A stretch of 64,000 bases of DNA from Marinococcus halophilus (GCF_002265875.1 NZ_NPFA01000010.1:1-64000), one strand, 5' to 3'; shown: positions 1 through 11,832, counted from the stretch's first letter. The notes: generated by a model from the sequence alone, not told the origin. Made by a program: numbers and translations.

Positions 1-1266
<1,266 letters not shown>

Positions 1267-1328
1267 TTCCTTTCATCCTTCCTTCATTTGTTTTCCCTGA
1301 TTCTTTCACGTTCCTTATCAATTGTGAC

Positions 1329-1357
1329 ATTATAACACGCCCCCTGCTTCATGAAAA
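1329..1357 (-). promoter_or_regulatory. SigA-type promoter for yvcD-trxB
   Basis: On the minus strand TTTTCA is followed after 17 bases by a perfect TATAAT, preceded by TGT (extended -10). It sits about 60 bases before the yvcD start and downstream of the his terminator, so yvcD-trxB is transcribed separately from the his operon. Confidence 0.7.
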
Positions 1358-1403
1358 CTCTTAGCAGTTCACCCATCACTATAATAGCCAGAAGAAGCCT
1401 ATA

Positions 1404-1428
1404 GAAAAAACCGCCCGAAAAGGACGGT
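1404..1428 (-). terminator. Rho-independent terminator of the his operon
   Basis: Minus strand reads ACCGTCC-TTTTC-GGGCGGT followed by six T: a 7-bp stem (one G-T pair) with a U-run, 20 bases after the hisI stop codon. Confidence 0.85.
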
Positions 1429-1448
1429 CATTTTTGATAATAGTCTTT

Positions 1449-2078
1449 TTATGAACGATGTCTTTCTTCAAGCACCTGCAGCACATCGTCAAGCGGGAGC
1501 TTCTGTTCCCTCAGCAGTACTAGCAGATGGTACAGAAGATCAGCGGTTTCCCAGCTGAGTTCTTTGTGATCCCGGTTTTTGGAAGCAATGATTACTTCAC
1601 CGGCTTCCTCACCGACTTTTTTCAAAATCTTATCCACGCCTTCGGTAAACAAGTACGTCGTGTAGGCGCCCTCCGGCATTTCAGCTTCGCGGGTGGCAAT
1701 CACCTGTTCAAGTTCATTAATAATTGCAAACCGCCGGCCATCGGCTGACTGCTTTTCTTCCGACAGCAGCGAACGGGAAAAACAGCTGTAATCTCCCTTA
1801 TGGCAGGCAGGGCCTGCTGGCTCGACAAGCACGTTTAAGGCATCGCTGTCACAGTCATACCGGATGTCTGATACCTGCTGCTTATTTCCGGATGTTTCCC
1901 CTTTATGCCATAGTTCCTGGCGGGACCGGCTGTAAAACCAGGTTTCCTTTGTATCGATTGTTTTCTGCAGCGATTCTTTGTTCATATAGGCAAGCGTCAG
2001 AACCTCTTTACTAATAGCGTCCTGGACTACGGCCGGAATCAGGCCTGCTTCATCAAATGTTAATTCGTCGACATTCAT
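1449..2078 (-). CDS. hisI: Bifunctional phosphoribosyl-AMP cyclohydrolase / phosphoribosyl-ATP pyrophosphatase
   Basis: A 209-residue fusion of HisI (about 1-105) and HisE (about 115-209) that performs the second and third steps of histidine synthesis. The cyclohydrolase half shows the metal-binding D75-C-D77-S-D79 motif and zinc cysteines C76, C92 and C99. The pyrophosphatase half shows [17 protein letters not shown], the EExxE-type metal site of MazG-like enzymes. It is the last gene of hisZGDBHAFI; its ATG overlaps the hisF stop by four bases, which suggests translational coupling. Length is normal for the fused enzyme. Confidence 0.97.
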   Translation of the reverse strand: MNVDELTFDEAGLIPAVVQDAISKEVLTLAYMNKESLQKTIDTKETWFYSRSRQELWHKGETSGNKQQVSDIRYDCDSDALNVLVEPAGPACHKGDYSCFSRSLLSEEKQSADGRRFAIINELEQVIATREAEMPEGAYTTYLFTEGVDKILKKVGEEAGEVIIASKNRDHKELSWETADLLYHLLVLLREQKLPLDDVLQVLEERHRS

Positions 2079-2833
2079 CGTACTAAGACTCCTCTCTCCC
2101 GGATAAAGGCTTTCACTTCTTCAATCGATGTCTCTTTGTAGTGAAAGATCGAAGCAGCAAGCGCCGCGTCTGCCCCTGATTTTGCAAACACATCTACAAA
2201 GTGCTCCTTGGCCCCGGCTCCGCCCGAAGCAATAACAGGCACATCCACCGCTTCGCTGACCGTTCGCGTCAAAGCTTCGTCAAAGCCGGTTTTGGCTCCG
2301 TCCTGGTCCATGCTTGTCAGAAGAATCTCCCCTGCACCCCGGGCGGTGACTTCTCTAACCCAGTCGGTCACTTCCCAATCTGTCGGCGTGCGGCCGCCAT
2401 GCGTGTAGATTCTCCAAGAGCCAATCGACTCATCGTACTTCGCATCAACCGCTACGACGATGCATTGCGAGCCGAAATAGGTGGCTCCCTGAGTAATCAG
2501 TTCAGGGTTTTTCACCGCAGCCGTGTTGAGCGAAACCTTATCTGCGCCTGCGCGGAGCATATTGCGCATGTCATCGACCGAGCTGATACCACCGCCGACC
2601 GTGAAAGGAATGGCAATGGTTGCAGCCACCTGCTCCACGACATCTATTATTGTTTTCCGGCCTTCATGTGAGGCTGAGATATCGAGAAACACCAGCTCGT
2701 CCGCCCACTGCTCATCATAAAACCCCGCGAGCTCCACTGGGTCACCGGCATCCCGCAGTTCTACAAACTGCGTGCCCTTCACTACCCTTCCTTCTTTCAC
2801 ATCCAGACATGGAATGATCCGTTTCGTGAGCAT
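2075..2833 (-). CDS. hisF: Imidazole glycerol phosphate synthase, cyclase subunit
   Basis: A 252-residue TIM barrel that uses ammonia from HisH to turn PRFAR into imidazole glycerol phosphate and AICAR. It starts [20 protein letters not shown] with catalytic D11, has [11 protein letters not shown], and carries the second catalytic aspartate in [14 protein letters not shown]. Phosphate-binding GGGISS and ASGGAG loops are present. Its ATG overlaps the hisA stop by one base (TAATG), so the two are probably translated together. Confidence 0.97.
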   Translation of the reverse strand: MLTKRIIPCLDVKEGRVVKGTQFVELRDAGDPVELAGFYDEQWADELVFLDISASHEGRKTIIDVVEQVAATIAIPFTVGGGISSVDDMRNMLRAGADKVSLNTAAVKNPELITQGATYFGSQCIVVAVDAKYDESIGSWRIYTHGGRTPTDWEVTDWVREVTARGAGEILLTSMDQDGAKTGFDEALTRTVSEAVDVPVIASGGAGAKEHFVDVFAKSGADAALAASIFHYKETSIEEVKAFIRERGVLVR

Positions 2834-3564
2834 TACTGTACCTCCTTCACGGCTTCTGCCACATCTACTTTGCCGGTGTATATCGCTTTTCCGACAATAA
2901 CACCGGCGATCCCTTTATCCCGCTTGTCCGCGAGGTTTCGTACGTCTTCCATTGTGCCGATCCCCCCCGAAGCGATAACGTTCACGCCGGTCGCCTCTGC
3001 GAGTTGTTTCGTCGCCTCCACGTTCGGTCCGGACATCGTGCCGTCGGTTGAAATATCGGTAAATATAAACGTTTCTGCTCCGTGGGCAGCCATTTCCCGT
3101 CCCAGTTCCACAGCCGTAACCTCAGAGGTGTCGAGCCAACCGTTGACAGCAACATACCCGTCTCTGGCGTCGAGACCGATCGCAATCCGGCTGCCATGGT
3201 TCTCAAGCATTTTACGGGCAAAATCCGGATACTGAAGGGCGACACTGCCCAGTATTACCCGGTCCACTCCACTTGCTAAGTAATAGTCCACGTCCTCTGC
3301 CGTTCGGATGCCGCCTCCGACTTGAACGCGGACGTCAAGTTCCTGAGCGGCGCGAACGACGTCAGCATGATTGATGCGCCGCTTTTCTTTCGCCCCGTCA
3401 AGATCGACCATATGAATCCACTCCGCGCCCGCCTTCGCAAACGAAGCTGCCATCTCAAATGGCGAATTTCCATAAACGGTTTCCTGGCTGTAATCGCCCT
3501 GAAAAAGGCGTACGCAGTTGCCGTTACGGATGTCAATTGCCGGGTATACAATAAAATCACTCAT
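2833..3564 (-). CDS. hisA: Phosphoribosylformimino-AICAR phosphate isomerase
   Basis: A 243-residue TIM barrel homologous to HisF that isomerises ProFAR to PRFAR. Translation from the chosen start is [20 protein letters not shown] with catalytic D11; the other acid lies in [16 protein letters not shown], and GGGIRT and ASGGIG bind phosphate. The open frame continues 17 codons further upstream, but AAAGGAG eight bases before the MSDF codon and family length favour this start. It overlaps hisH by eight bases. Confidence 0.96.
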   Translation of the reverse strand: MSDFIVYPAIDIRNGNCVRLFQGDYSQETVYGNSPFEMAASFAKAGAEWIHMVDLDGAKEKRRINHADVVRAAQELDVRVQVGGGIRTAEDVDYYLASGVDRVILGSVALQYPDFARKMLENHGSRIAIGLDARDGYVAVNGWLDTSEVTAVELGREMAAHGAETFIFTDISTDGTMSGPNVEATKQLAEATGVNVIASGGIGTMEDVRNLADKRDKGIAGVIVGKAIYTGKVDVAEAVKEVQ

Positions 3565-4201
3565 GAGCTCCGCTCCTTTCGCGGACGATCGCGCCGAAGT
3601 TTTCAAGCATTCCAATACCGACTGTACTACTTTTTTCAGGGTGAAACTGCGTACCCATAATTTCGCCGCGGCCGACCACCGCCGGCACTACCTCGCCGTA
3701 ATCGCTGGTGGCAAGCAGCACGTCCGGATCGGCGGTTTCAATCACGTAGGAATGCACAAAATAAGCATGGCCCTCTTCCACATTTTTCAGCAGCGGGTGA
3801 TCCGGCTGATGAAACGTGAGCGAATTCCATCCCATGTGTGGCACTTTCAGTTTTCGCCCCTGGCTGTCTTTTCCGGAGAACCTGCGGGCATAACCCGGCA
3901 GAAAGCCGAACCCTTCTGTGTCCCCATGTTCTTCGCTGCCTTCAAACAGCAGCTGCATGCCGAGGCAGATGCCAAGCAGCGGTTTGCCGTCAGCCGCCCA
4001 GTGTTCAATAAATTCAAACTGGCCGTTTTCCCGGATTAAATTCATGGCATCCCGAAAAGCTCCAACGCCGGGAAGAATTAACCCGTCTGCTTCCGCAAGC
4101 TCCTCTGTATCCTCGGACACAAAATAAGGGATGGTGAGTCGCTCCAGGGCTTTTTTCACGCTGTACAGGTTGCCCATGCCGTAATCGATTATTCCTATCA
4201 C
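3557..4201 (-). CDS. hisH: Imidazole glycerol phosphate synthase, glutamine amidotransferase subunit
   Basis: A 214-residue class I glutaminase that feeds ammonia to HisF. The triad is visible as C79 in LLGICLG and H187/E189 in GTQFHPEKS. The N-terminus [19 protein letters not shown] is standard. The start codon is GTG at 4201. It lies between hisB and hisA as in other Bacillaceae his operons. Confidence 0.97.
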   Translation of the reverse strand: MIGIIDYGMGNLYSVKKALERLTIPYFVSEDTEELAEADGLILPGVGAFRDAMNLIRENGQFEFIEHWAADGKPLLGICLGMQLLFEGSEEHGDTEGFGFLPGYARRFSGKDSQGRKLKVPHMGWNSLTFHQPDHPLLKNVEEGHAYFVHSYVIETADPDVLLATSDYGEVVPAVVGRGEIMGTQFHPEKSSTVGIGMLENFGAIVRERSGAHE

Positions 4202-4219
4202 GCGTGTTCCACTCCTTTT

Positions 4220-4810
4220 TTATAGCATTCCTTTAGTGGAAGGAACGCCCTTCACTCTTGGATCAAGCTGTGTCGCTTCATCAAGGGCACGTGCCATCGC
4301 TTTAAAGATCGCTTCGATAATATGATGAGTGTTGTGCCCGTAATGAACAATTATATGCAGATTCATCCGGGACTCCACCGCAAATTTCCATAAAAATTCA
4401 TGTACGAGCTCGGTGTCAAACGTCCCTACCTTAGCCGCGGGAAGATCTGCCCGGTATTCAAGATGCGGCCGGTTGCTTAAATCCACGACAACTTCCGCAA
4501 GGGCGTCATCCATTGGAATTTTCGCCTGGCCGTAGCGGCGGATACCTTTTTTATCTCCAAGCGCCTGCATGAAGGCTTCTCCGAGGCAAATACCAATATC
4601 TTCTGTCGTATGGTGATCGTCCACTTCTACATCGCCTTCGGCCTGCACGTCAAGGGAGAAATGGCCATGCTTTTTAAACAGATCGAGCATATGGCTCATA
4701 AACGGCACGTTCGTCTGTATGACCCCGTCCCCTTCGCCATCGATGCCAAACTGCAGCCGGATAGATGTTTCTCCCGTCGTGCGTTCGACGCTTCCTCTGC
4801 GTTCTGCCAT
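4220..4810 (-). CDS. hisB: Imidazoleglycerol-phosphate dehydratase
   Basis: A 196-residue manganese enzyme that dehydrates imidazole glycerol phosphate. It has the two diagnostic histidine-rich motifs DDHHTTEDIGICLGEA and HYGHNTHHIIEAIFKAMARAL, plus the start MAERRGSVERTTGETSI. The frame extends upstream by 19 codons, but those overlap hisD; the chosen ATG lies one base after the hisD stop. It is the monofunctional form, with no HisN phosphatase domain. Confidence 0.96.
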   Translation of the reverse strand: MAERRGSVERTTGETSIRLQFGIDGEGDGVIQTNVPFMSHMLDLFKKHGHFSLDVQAEGDVEVDDHHTTEDIGICLGEAFMQALGDKKGIRRYGQAKIPMDDALAEVVVDLSNRPHLEYRADLPAAKVGTFDTELVHEFLWKFAVESRMNLHIIVHYGHNTHHIIEAIFKAMARALDEATQLDPRVKGVPSTKGML

Positions 4811-4811
4811 A

Positions 4812-6086
4812 TTACTTTTCCCCCTTCCGGATATCCACTGCGCGTGCATGTGCTTCAAGGCCCTCAATCCGGGCGATCGCAGAGATGTATTCGCCGTTAT
4901 CCTCGAGTGCTTCTTTACTGTAGGAAATCACGCTTGAACGCTTCACAAAATCGTCGACACCAAGCGGACTCGAGAACCGTGCTGTTCCGCTCGTCGGAAG
5001 CACGTGGTTCGGACCGGCAAAATAATCCCCGACCGCCTCGGCACTATACGGCCCTAAAAAGACAGCTCCAGCGTGGCGGATGGAGCCGAGCAGGTTCTCG
5101 GGCCGGGCCGTCATGATTTCCAGGTGCTCCGGTGCAAGCCGGTTCACAGCGTCCACTGCTTCAGCTATCGTTTCCGTTACATAAATGGCTCCGTGTTTAT
5201 CGAGAGATTCTTCAGCAATCTTTTTACGCGGAAGATCTTCGAGCTGACGCTCAAGCTCTTGCGCCACTTTCCTGCCGAGCTCCTCCGAGGTGGTAACAAG
5301 AACAGCCGAGGCGAGCTCATCATGCTCCGCCTGGGAAAGCATGTCGGCTGCAATATAATCGGCACGGGCTGTTTCATCAGCAAGCACGACGATTTCGCTC
5401 GGCCCGGCGATGCTGTCAATCGCCACCTGGCCGAACACTTCCCGCTTAGCCAGCGCTACATAGATATTGCCGGGGCCAACGATTTTATCCACCTTCTGCA
5501 CGCTTTCTGTTCCGTAGGCAAGCGCGGCTACCGCCTGGGCACCGCCGACCTTCACGATACGTTCAATCCCCAACTCGCTGGCAGTGACGAGCACCATTGG
5601 ATGAAGACGCTGGTCCTCACCGGGAGGCGAGCACATCGTAATGCTTTTTACGCCTGCAGCGATCGCCGGAATGGCGTCCATCATAATGGTGGAGGGATAT
5701 GCTGCTTTTCCTCCCGGCACATAAATACCGACACGGTCGAATGGGATAATCCGCTGGCCGAGCATCGTCCCATCTTCTTTGGTTACCATCCAGGACTGCC
5801 GGAGCTGACGCTGATGAAAATCCTTTATGTTTTCAATCGCTTTGCGGATCGCTTCAAGCTCTGTATCATTCACCTGGTTGTATGCTTCATCTATTTCTTC
5901 CTGCTGGACAAACAGCTCATCGAGCGTAACGCGGTCAAATATCTCGGTGAGTTCCATGAGGCCTTTATCTCCGTTTTCCCGCACTTTTTCAATAATCGAG
6001 GCCACTGATTCCCGCTGCTTTTCAGTGCCTCCCTCAATGGTGCGCTCGAGTGTTACTGATTTATCCAAAGGGGTCACATTCATCAT
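4812..6086 (-). CDS. hisD: Histidinol dehydrogenase
   Basis: A 424-residue zinc enzyme catalysing the last two NAD-dependent oxidations of histidinol to histidine. Recognisable blocks are [43 protein letters not shown] and the metal-site stretch [13 protein letters not shown]. The C-terminal [16 protein letters not shown] is characteristic. The first ATG overlaps the hisG stop (ATGA), and GGAAG lies seven bases before it. Length is normal. Confidence 0.97.
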   Translation of the reverse strand: MMNVTPLDKSVTLERTIEGGTEKQRESVASIIEKVRENGDKGLMELTEIFDRVTLDELFVQQEEIDEAYNQVNDTELEAIRKAIENIKDFHQRQLRQSWMVTKEDGTMLGQRIIPFDRVGIYVPGGKAAYPSTIMMDAIPAIAAGVKSITMCSPPGEDQRLHPMVLVTASELGIERIVKVGGAQAVAALAYGTESVQKVDKIVGPGNIYVALAKREVFGQVAIDSIAGPSEIVVLADETARADYIAADMLSQAEHDELASAVLVTTSEELGRKVAQELERQLEDLPRKKIAEESLDKHGAIYVTETIAEAVDAVNRLAPEHLEIMTARPENLLGSIRHAGAVFLGPYSAEAVGDYFAGPNHVLPTSGTARFSSPLGVDDFVKRSSVISYSKEALEDNGEYISAIARIEGLEAHARAVDIRKGEK

Positions 6087-6724
6087 AATTGTTCTTCCAC
6101 TCCTATCACCTGGGCAACACGCTCCACCAGATCATCAATGACGGTATCCTTTAAACGATAGCTTACCGGATTGACGATCAGCCGGGACGTAATCGGCACA
6201 ATCGTTTCAAGTTCTATTAAACCATTTTCTTTCAGCGTCTGCCCGGTGGAAACAATGTCTACAATACGGTCTGCCAGGCCGACAAGCGGGGCCAGTTCAA
6301 TAGAGCCGTTTAATTTAATAATTTCCACCTGTTCGCCCTGCTGCTTAAAATACTGCGTCGCCAGATTTGGGTATTTTGAAGCTACCTTTGGATTTACATC
6401 CGTCTTCTCGTACTCCGGCAGTCCTGCTACTGCCAGGTAGCAGGCACTGATATGGAGATCCAGCACTTCATATACGTCGCGCTCTTCTTCGATCATCGTA
6501 TCTTTACCGGCCACCCCAATGTCTGCCACCCCGTGTTCCACGTAGGTGGGCACATCCATTGGCTTCGCCAGGATAAAGCGCATATTTGCCTCCGGAGCAT
6601 CAACGATGAGCTTTCTGGACTCTTCAAATTCCGGCGGAATAGGGAATTCGGCTTTGCGGAGAAGCTGTACCGCTTCTTCGAAAATCCGTCCTTTGGGCAT
6701 CGCGATTGTCAGCCATTCATTCAT
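6083..6724 (-). CDS. hisG: ATP phosphoribosyltransferase, short-form catalytic subunit
   Basis: A 213-residue enzyme that begins histidine synthesis by joining ATP and PRPP. It is the short form without the C-terminal regulatory ACT-like domain, so it needs HisZ, whose gene is directly upstream and overlaps by eight bases. Motifs include the N-terminal [20 protein letters not shown] and the PRPP-binding [14 protein letters not shown]. It is the second gene of the operon. Confidence 0.97.
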   Translation of the reverse strand: MNEWLTIAMPKGRIFEEAVQLLRKAEFPIPPEFEESRKLIVDAPEANMRFILAKPMDVPTYVEHGVADIGVAGKDTMIEEERDVYEVLDLHISACYLAVAGLPEYEKTDVNPKVASKYPNLATQYFKQQGEQVEIIKLNGSIELAPLVGLADRIVDIVSTGQTLKENGLIELETIVPITSRLIVNPVSYRLKDTVIDDLVERVAQVIGVEEQL

Positions 6725-7904
6725 GCGCCGCTCCCTCCTTCTTTTTTCCGATCATGGATATGACATCTTCGTAGGAATCACTCAGCTGATCCACGTCCTC
6801 TACGCCTCGGATATCCTGGAGCACGACCCGTTTTCCGGTTTCGCGGAGCTTACGCGCATGATCCACCGCTTCCGGGCGGCGCTCCGGGCTGAACAAAATA
6901 CACGTCTGCGACGGCACCGCCCCAGTCAGGCCAAGTGCCTCAACAAGCAAATCAAGCCGGAGACCGAATCCGACAGCCTGGGCCGGACGATTAAACTGCT
7001 GCAGCAGTTCATCATAGCGGCCGCCGCTCCCGAGCGGCACACCCAGATTGTTGCCGTAGCTTTCAAATACAATGCCGGTATAGTAGCTCATATGCATAAA
7101 TAAGTTAAAATCGAGCTTAATGTAATCGGACAGCTCGTAGTGCTCAAGCACCGCTTTCATCTCCTGCAGCTCCTCGACTGCTTCCCTTGCTGCCGGAGTC
7201 TGGACCAGGTTCACGGCCTCATCCAGCGTCCGCCAGTCGCCTCGCAGACGCAGCAGGCTGTTCAGCTTTTTCTTATCCAACGAGGAAAGCGGAAGATTTT
7301 CTACATGCTGGCGGTAGCCGACATAGTTTTTTTCGTATAAAAACCGGCGAAGGTCATCGGCCCGCTCATCGTTACCGAGCACTTCTTCAAGCAACGCATT
7401 CACGTAACCGACATGCCCGACCGTGATTTGAAACGTGGTCAGGCCGGTTTTTCGCAAAGCTTCAATCATAAGAGAAACGACTTCGCCGTTCGCGCTCGAA
7501 GTCCCATCTCCAATCAACTCCACCCCAAGCTGTTCAAACTCTGCCGGCCGCCCGGCCTCGAGCTGCTGCGCGCGAAAGACGTTAGTATGATAAGCCAAAC
7601 GGATAGGAAAATGCTGGTTCTGCAGTCCCGAGGCTGTGACCCGGGCAATCGGGGCCGTCATGTCCGGGCGAAGCACCAGCGTCCGCCCCTGCTGGTCAAG
7701 CAGTTTAAAGAGCTGATGGTCAAGAATCGCCGAGGCGCTCCCGACCGTATCATAATATTCCAGGGTCGGCGTTTCGACAGGCAGATACCCCCAGCTTTCC
7801 CATTCGTCGTTAATGACCCGCTGTACGTTCCGTTTTGTCTGAAAATACCCCGGAAGCGCATCCCGCATACCGAGCGGCTTTTCAAACATAAAAAGCTTAC
7901 TCAT
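6717..7904 (-). CDS. hisZ: ATP phosphoribosyltransferase regulatory subunit
   Basis: A 395-residue class II histidyl-tRNA synthetase-like protein that lacks tRNA charging and instead forms a complex with short HisG and gives histidine feedback control. Motif 2-like residues [14 protein letters not shown] and the histidine-pocket-like [12 protein letters not shown] and [11 protein letters not shown] are present, as is typical for HisZ. It is the first gene of the operon, behind the putative promoter at 7973-8001. Confidence 0.95.
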   Translation of the reverse strand: MSKLFMFEKPLGMRDALPGYFQTKRNVQRVINDEWESWGYLPVETPTLEYYDTVGSASAILDHQLFKLLDQQGRTLVLRPDMTAPIARVTASGLQNQHFPIRLAYHTNVFRAQQLEAGRPAEFEQLGVELIGDGTSSANGEVVSLMIEALRKTGLTTFQITVGHVGYVNALLEEVLGNDERADDLRRFLYEKNYVGYRQHVENLPLSSLDKKKLNSLLRLRGDWRTLDEAVNLVQTPAAREAVEELQEMKAVLEHYELSDYIKLDFNLFMHMSYYTGIVFESYGNNLGVPLGSGGRYDELLQQFNRPAQAVGFGLRLDLLVEALGLTGAVPSQTCILFSPERRPEAVDHARKLRETGKRVVLQDIRGVEDVDQLSDSYEDVISMIGKKKEGAAHE

Positions 7905-7972
7905 ACTCTCTCTCCTTTTCTTTTCACGGTGCTTTAGTTCGCTAATGTACTAACAAAATAAAGAATAATCAT

Positions 7973-8001
7973 AGTTTACACATCTTTTTTTACACCGTCA
8001 A
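7973..8001 (-). promoter_or_regulatory. Candidate promoter of the his operon
   Basis: Minus strand TTGACG, 17-base spacer, TAAACT, about 70 bases before hisZ. A second TATAAT hexamer lies further upstream without a good -35. I see no T-box specifier/antiterminator structure in the leader. Confidence 0.5.
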
Positions 8002-8060
8002 TTTTCCATTTCTGCTTTCATTATAACAATATCAGCTGTTCTATCAGCTTTTTCGCTCAC

Positions 8061-8099
8061 AAGAAAAGAGAAAAGCCGGCTCTTATGAAAGCCGGCTTG
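8061..8099 (-). terminator. Terminator of the hprK-lgt-ppaX-yvoF operon
   Basis: Minus strand AAGCCGGCT-TTCATAAG-AGCCGGCTT then a T-rich tail (TTCTCTTTTC): a perfect 9-bp stem just after the yvoF stop codon. Confidence 0.88.
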
Positions 8100-8103
8100 A
8101 AGC

Positions 8104-8583
8104 CTATGTTCTTATCCGCATCGGACTGCCTCCGGCAAAAGACCGCGCGGGCACGTCTTTGTGCACGACGGTTCCTGCTGCCACGACAGCCCGGTCTCCG
8201 ATAGTCACTCCGGGGAGGATGGTCACATTGGCGCCGATCATAACTTTATTTCCGATCACGACGTCACCGAGCCGGTATTCATCAATTAAATGCTCGTGTG
8301 TTAAGATCGTCGACTGATAGCCAATAATGGAGTTGCTGCCAATATGGATTTTCTCGGGAAACATTAGATCGGGCATCACCTTATAGGCAAGCGCTGTTTT
8401 TTCACCTATTTGCATCCCGAGCAGCTGCCGGTACATCCACCGCTTCACAGACACAAACGGAACCGCCCGGGAAACTTCGATAATGGCCGTGTTTTTGAAC
8501 GCCTTCAAAAACGGCACTGTCCGGTACATCTGCCATAGAGCATTCGTGTTATTGCCCGGGAAATAACGGTCTGTTTTTCTCAT
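8104..8583 (-). CDS. yvoF: Hexapeptide-repeat acyltransferase (YvoF-like)
   Basis: A 159-residue left-handed beta-helix acetyltransferase. Isoleucine-rich hexapeptide repeats run through the C-terminal half (IHIGSNSIIGYQ, DVVIGNKVMIGANVTILPGVTIGDRAVVAAGTVV), ending with VPARSFAGGSP, typical of the xenobiotic/sugar O-acetyltransferase group. The substrate is unknown; an envelope sugar is plausible. It overlaps ppaX by four bases and is the last gene of hprK-lgt-ppaX-yvoF, an order shared with B. subtilis. Confidence 0.85.
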   Translation of the reverse strand: MRKTDRYFPGNNTNALWQMYRTVPFLKAFKNTAIIEVSRAVPFVSVKRWMYRQLLGMQIGEKTALAYKVMPDLMFPEKIHIGSNSIIGYQSTILTHEHLIDEYRLGDVVIGNKVMIGANVTILPGVTIGDRAVVAAGTVVHKDVPARSFAGGSPMRIRT

Positions 8584-9236
8584 TCTTCTGTTTCACCGAC
8601 AATATCAAGCAGGTCACTCATTTTGGCGAGCATCCAGTCCGGCTCATAATTTTTTAGAAATGATGCGCCTTTGATGGTCCATGCTACTCCCGCTGTACGT
8701 ACCCCCGCATTTTTCCCGGCCAGAATATCAAACTGGCTGTCACCGACCATGATAGTTTCCTCCGGACGGGCGTTCAGCTGTGTCATGGCTATTTGCAGCG
8801 GTTCTGGATGCGGCTTGGGATTTGTGACATCATCCACCGTAACGAACGTCGAAAAGAAAGGAAGGAGCCCGAGCATCTCCGCTCCTTTGACCGCCGCTTC
8901 CTTCCGCTTTGTCGTCACAATACCAAGAGAAAAGCCGCGTTCATGGAGCGTCTTGATAGTATCGTATACTCCGTCGTACTCGCGGACGAGCGTTTCGTGG
9001 TTCGCCAGGTTGTGGGATTGATAGGTATCAATCATCTGTTCCACCTGGCTCGGATTGCTGCTGATGCTTGAAAAATTGTCTGCCAGCGGTACCCCGATCC
9101 AGCTGATGATGTCATCTCTGCTATATTGGTCCGGCGCATAATACGTCAGCACATGCTCATAAGAAGAAATGATTAAATCATTGGTATCAATCAGCGTGCC
9201 ATCTAAATCAAACAGCAGTGTATTCCATCTGGTCAT
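8580..9236 (-). CDS. ppaX: Pyrophosphatase PpaX (HAD family)
   Basis: A 218-residue HAD hydrolase that in Bacillus hydrolyses the pyrophosphate made when HPrK removes phosphate from P-Ser-HPr. Motif I is LLFDLDGTLIDTND (nucleophile and acid aspartates), motif II lies in GIVTTKRKEA, and motif IV is VGDSQFDILAGKNAGVRTAGVAWT. The assignment over other HAD phosphatases rests on the operon with hprK and lgt. Length is as expected. Confidence 0.93.
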   Translation of the reverse strand: MTRWNTLLFDLDGTLIDTNDLIISSYEHVLTYYAPDQYSRDDIISWIGVPLADNFSSISSNPSQVEQMIDTYQSHNLANHETLVREYDGVYDTIKTLHERGFSLGIVTTKRKEAAVKGAEMLGLLPFFSTFVTVDDVTNPKPHPEPLQIAMTQLNARPEETIMVGDSQFDILAGKNAGVRTAGVAWTIKGASFLKNYEPDWMLAKMSDLLDIVGETEE

Positions 9237-9261
9237 GGTGCTTCCCCTTTCGCTTTCTTCC

Positions 9262-10092
9262 TTATATGCCGGGCCCGTCTTTACTTAAGTATCTTGCTTT
9301 GGCAAGGCCTGCCTGCCTGCGGTATAAAATCAGGCTCACGGCTGCTACTATCAAGAGCACCGAAATTAACTGCGCCACCCGGATCGTATCGAACAGCATT
9401 AAGCTGTCGGTACGCATGCCTTCGATGAAAAAGCGTCCGAAGGAATACCAGATAACATACGTTAAAAACAATTCTCCGCGTCGGAGATTAACCCGGCGCA
9501 GCCCCAAAAGCAGTAAAAACCCTGCAATATTCCAAAGTGATTCATATAGAAATGTCGGATTATAGTAGGCACCCTCAATGTACATTTGGTTAATAATGAA
9601 TTCAGGCAGCTGCAGCCCTTCTAAAAACGAACGGCTCACTTCACCGCCGTGGGCTTCCTGGTTAATAAAGTTACCCCAGCGGCCGATCGCCTGGCCTAAA
9701 ATAATACTCGGCGCAGCGATGTCTGCAAGCTTCCAAAAAGAAACGCGCTTGATTTTTGAAAAAACGATACCCGTAAGCACTGCGCCAATCAATCCGCCAT
9801 GGATCGCAAGGCCGCCTTCCCACACAGCCAGAATACTGCCCGGGTTTTGGGCATAATAGTCCCATTCGAAGATCACGTAATACAAACGGGCACAGATAAT
9901 TGAAATTGGTATGGCAAAAATAAGCAGATCTGCAAAAATATCTTCTGGAAGCCCCCGTTTTTTCGCCTCGTAGGAAGCTAATATGTATCCCAGCAGAGCG
10001 CCCAGGCCGATGAGTATCCCGTACCAGTAAATTGGTACAGACCCAACCTCAAAGGCAATCCGGTCAATCGGCTGCATCGATGAATAAATCAT
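9262..10092 (-). CDS. lgt: Prolipoprotein diacylglyceryl transferase
   Basis: A multi-pass membrane enzyme, about seven TM segments, that adds diacylglycerol from phosphatidylglycerol to the lipobox cysteine of prelipoproteins. The signature [14 protein letters not shown] and the catalytic-region motif [12 protein letters not shown] are present, and the N-terminus has [12 protein letters not shown] chose ATG at 10092 (276 residues), 11 bases after CAGGAG; a GTG at 10104 adds four residues but sits too close to that site. Its substrates in this window include DctP and the 33.1-kb lipoprotein. Confidence 0.95.
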   Translation of the reverse strand: MIYSSMQPIDRIAFEVGSVPIYWYGILIGLGALLGYILASYEAKKRGLPEDIFADLLIFAIPISIICARLYYVIFEWDYYAQNPGSILAVWEGGLAIHGGLIGAVLTGIVFSKIKRVSFWKLADIAAPSIILGQAIGRWGNFINQEAHGGEVSRSFLEGLQLPEFIINQMYIEGAYYNPTFLYESLWNIAGFLLLLGLRRVNLRRGELFLTYVIWYSFGRFFIEGMRTDSLMLFDTIRVAQLISVLLIVAAVSLILYRRQAGLAKARYLSKDGPGI

Positions 10093-10128
10093 ATCCCCTG
10101 CCACTCCTGTCTGCTAGATGTGTATTCG

Positions 10129-11064
10129 TTAAAATTCTTCTTTATCGCCGTCATCGATCATTTGTTTCAAACGATCGGAAAACTGCTGGGCTGTGTTTAC
10201 GCCCATCCGCTTCAGCCGAAAATTCATCGCTGCTACTTCGATGATAACAGCAAGGTTCCGGCCTGGCCGTACTGGCACAGTGAGCTTTTGAATTTCCGTA
10301 TCGAGCACCTGGAGCGTTTCTTCATCGAGCCCAAGGCGGTCGTAGGCCTTTTGTTCATCCCATAGTTCGAGATGGATGGTTAGCGAGATTCGTTTGTACG
10401 GTCGTACAGCGCCTGCGCCAAACAGCGTCATCACATCGATAATGCCAAGACCGCGAATTTCAAGCAGGTTTTGGATCAGCTCTGGTGCTGTTCCGACAAG
10501 AGTATCGCCATTTTGCTGGCGGATTTCAACAGAGTCATCCGCTACAAGGCGATGGCCCCGGCGCACGATGTCCAGGGCGGTTTCGCTTTTCCCCACACCG
10601 CTTGCTCCAGTAATCAAAACGCCGATGCCATATATATCCACCAGAACCCCGTGCATAGCCGTAGATTTAGCCAGTTTGGTATCCAGATAGTTCGTCAGCT
10701 GGCTGATCAGCTGCGTGCTTGCCAGATGCGATCGCATGATTGGAACACCGGTTTTTTCCGCATTTTCAATCAGCTCCGGCGGAGCCACGAGCCCCCGCGA
10801 GATTACAATGCCGGGAGTGTCATACGTACACAGCTTTTCCATCCGCTCCTGCTTTTCTGCATCCTGAAGCTGTTGAAAAAAAGAAAGCTCAGTACGTCCA
10901 AGCAGCTGCAGCCGCCGGGCGGGGTAATATGTAAAAAAGCCGGCCATTTCAATCCCCGGGCGGGAGATATCGCTTGTGGTTATTGCCCGGTACAGTCCTT
11001 CTCCTCCGGCGAGCAGTTCTAATTGAAAACGCTCCTGTAAATCCGTTGCCGTCACTTTTGCCAT
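10129..11064 (-). CDS. hprK: HPr kinase/phosphorylase
   Basis: A 311-residue bifunctional enzyme that phosphorylates HPr on serine 46 and reverses it, setting CcpA-dependent catabolite control. The Walker A loop GASGVGKS is at 153-160, followed by the capping-aspartate DDSVE and the family signature [20 protein letters not shown]. The frame extends 58 codons upstream, but GGGAGG before MAKVTATDL and family length fix the start. The predicted cre boxes at 41.5 kb and 55.1 kb would be outputs of this system. Confidence 0.96.
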   Translation of the reverse strand: MAKVTATDLQERFQLELLAGGEGLYRAITTSDISRPGIEMAGFFTYYPARRLQLLGRTELSFFQQLQDAEKQERMEKLCTYDTPGIVISRGLVAPPELIENAEKTGVPIMRSHLASTQLISQLTNYLDTKLAKSTAMHGVLVDIYGIGVLITGASGVGKSETALDIVRRGHRLVADDSVEIRQQNGDTLVGTAPELIQNLLEIRGLGIIDVMTLFGAGAVRPYKRISLTIHLELWDEQKAYDRLGLDEETLQVLDTEIQKLTVPVRPGRNLAVIIEVAAMNFRLKRMGVNTAQQFSDRLKQMIDDGDKEEF

Positions 11065-11136
11065 CGTGCTGCCTCCCTCAAAAAAATCGGTCCGTTGTAT
11101 TATGAATATGTTTGTTTCCTCTTCTCGTACGTTGTT

Positions 11137-11145
11137 ATTGTAGCA
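11137..11145 (-). promoter_or_regulatory. Extended -10 promoter for hprK operon
   Basis: Minus strand TGCTACAAT about 75 bases before hprK; the TGn extension compensates for a poor -35. Confidence 0.45.
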
Positions 11146-11200
11146 CGTTTTCAAAAGAAGATGGAACCTGCGCCGAGGGATTTCAATTTTGCCGCTGCAT

Positions 11201-11232
11201 GAAAAAGACCCGCCGGTGAGCGGGCCTTTTTT
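11201..11232 (-). terminator. Terminator of yvlBCD operon
   Basis: Stem GGCCCGC / GCGGGTC around a CTCACC-type loop with T-runs on both sides; on the minus strand it follows the yvlD stop and ends in TTTTTC. Confidence 0.8.
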
Positions 11233-11263
11233 GTGCATTATTCTTCCTGCAGCACGAATAAGA

Positions 11264-11626
11264 TTACGTTTTTCTTCCGCTCAGCGGATTTACAAAAAGG
11301 TTATACATCAGCATATTTAAAACCGCGATCACAACAGCGGCAAGAAAAGCCATGCCAAAGCCGGACATGTTAAAGGCTTCTCCCATAACTGCTGACGTAA
11401 GCATCAGCATCAAGGCATTGATGACAAAAATAAACAAACCGAATGTCACCACGGAAAGCGGCAGGGTGAAAAAGATTAAAAGCGGCCGAATCACAAGATT
11501 GATCAGCGTCAACACCAGTCCGGCTGCGATGGCCGCCCCAAAGCCGTCTATGGAAAATCCGGGGAAAAACCCGGCCACTACCATTAGCGCAATGGTGTTA
11601 ACAATAAACGGTACTAAACAGCCCAT
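11264..11626 (-). CDS. yvlD: Phage-holin-like membrane protein (YvlD-like)
   Basis: A 120-residue protein with four hydrophobic segments (about 5-22, 30-48, 55-77, 90-112) and the family's [23 protein letters not shown] pattern. YvlD-type proteins belong to the phage holin 4 superfamily by sequence, but their job is unknown. It is the last gene of yvlB-yvlC-yvlD, overlapping yvlC by one base, and lies downstream of the SigW promoter at 13051-13076, so a role in membrane or envelope stress is likely. Confidence 0.85.
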   Translation of the reverse strand: MGCLVPFIVNTIALMVVAGFFPGFSIDGFGAAIAAGLVLTLINLVIRPLLIFFTLPLSVVTFGLFIFVINALMLMLTSAVMGEAFNMSGFGMAFLAAVVIAVLNMLMYNLFVNPLSGRKT

Positions 11627-11832
11627 CAGGAAACGGCATCCTCTTCATTTGGCAGAAGTATAGCCAGCACGAGATAAATCAGCAGCACCCAGGAAGTGAC
11701 GGGCAGAATAACAAGCACAACGCTTATGATTCGTATTAAAGAGGAATCCCAGCCGAGGTAATCTGCCAACCCACCGCATACACCTGTCAATTTCCGGTCG
11801 TCACGGGATTTGTACAACTTTTTCTTTGCCAA
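11626..11832 (-). CDS. yvlC: PspC-domain membrane protein (YvlC-like)
   Basis: A 68-residue PspC-domain protein: KLYKSRDDRKLTGVCGGLADYLGWDSSLIR followed by a long hydrophobic helix with the usual break at PVTSWVLL. PspC domains are tied to membrane-stress responses. I prefer the TTG start at 11832 because AAAGG lies nine bases before it; a GTG at 11841 would be adjacent to that site. It is the middle gene of the SigW-driven operon. Confidence 0.85.
   Translation of the reverse strand: MAKKKLYKSRDDRKLTGVCGGLADYLGWDSSLIRIISVVLVILPVTSWVLLIYLVLAILLPNEEDAVS

Noticed and set aside
6717-7904. Histidyl-tRNA synthetase
   Set aside because: Fold and motifs are similar, but length, operon position and the presence of short-form hisG identify HisZ.
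7905-8060. T-box or other amino-acid riboswitch before hisZ
   Set aside because: The leader is too short and shows no T-box sequence, specifier loop or terminator/antiterminator pair.
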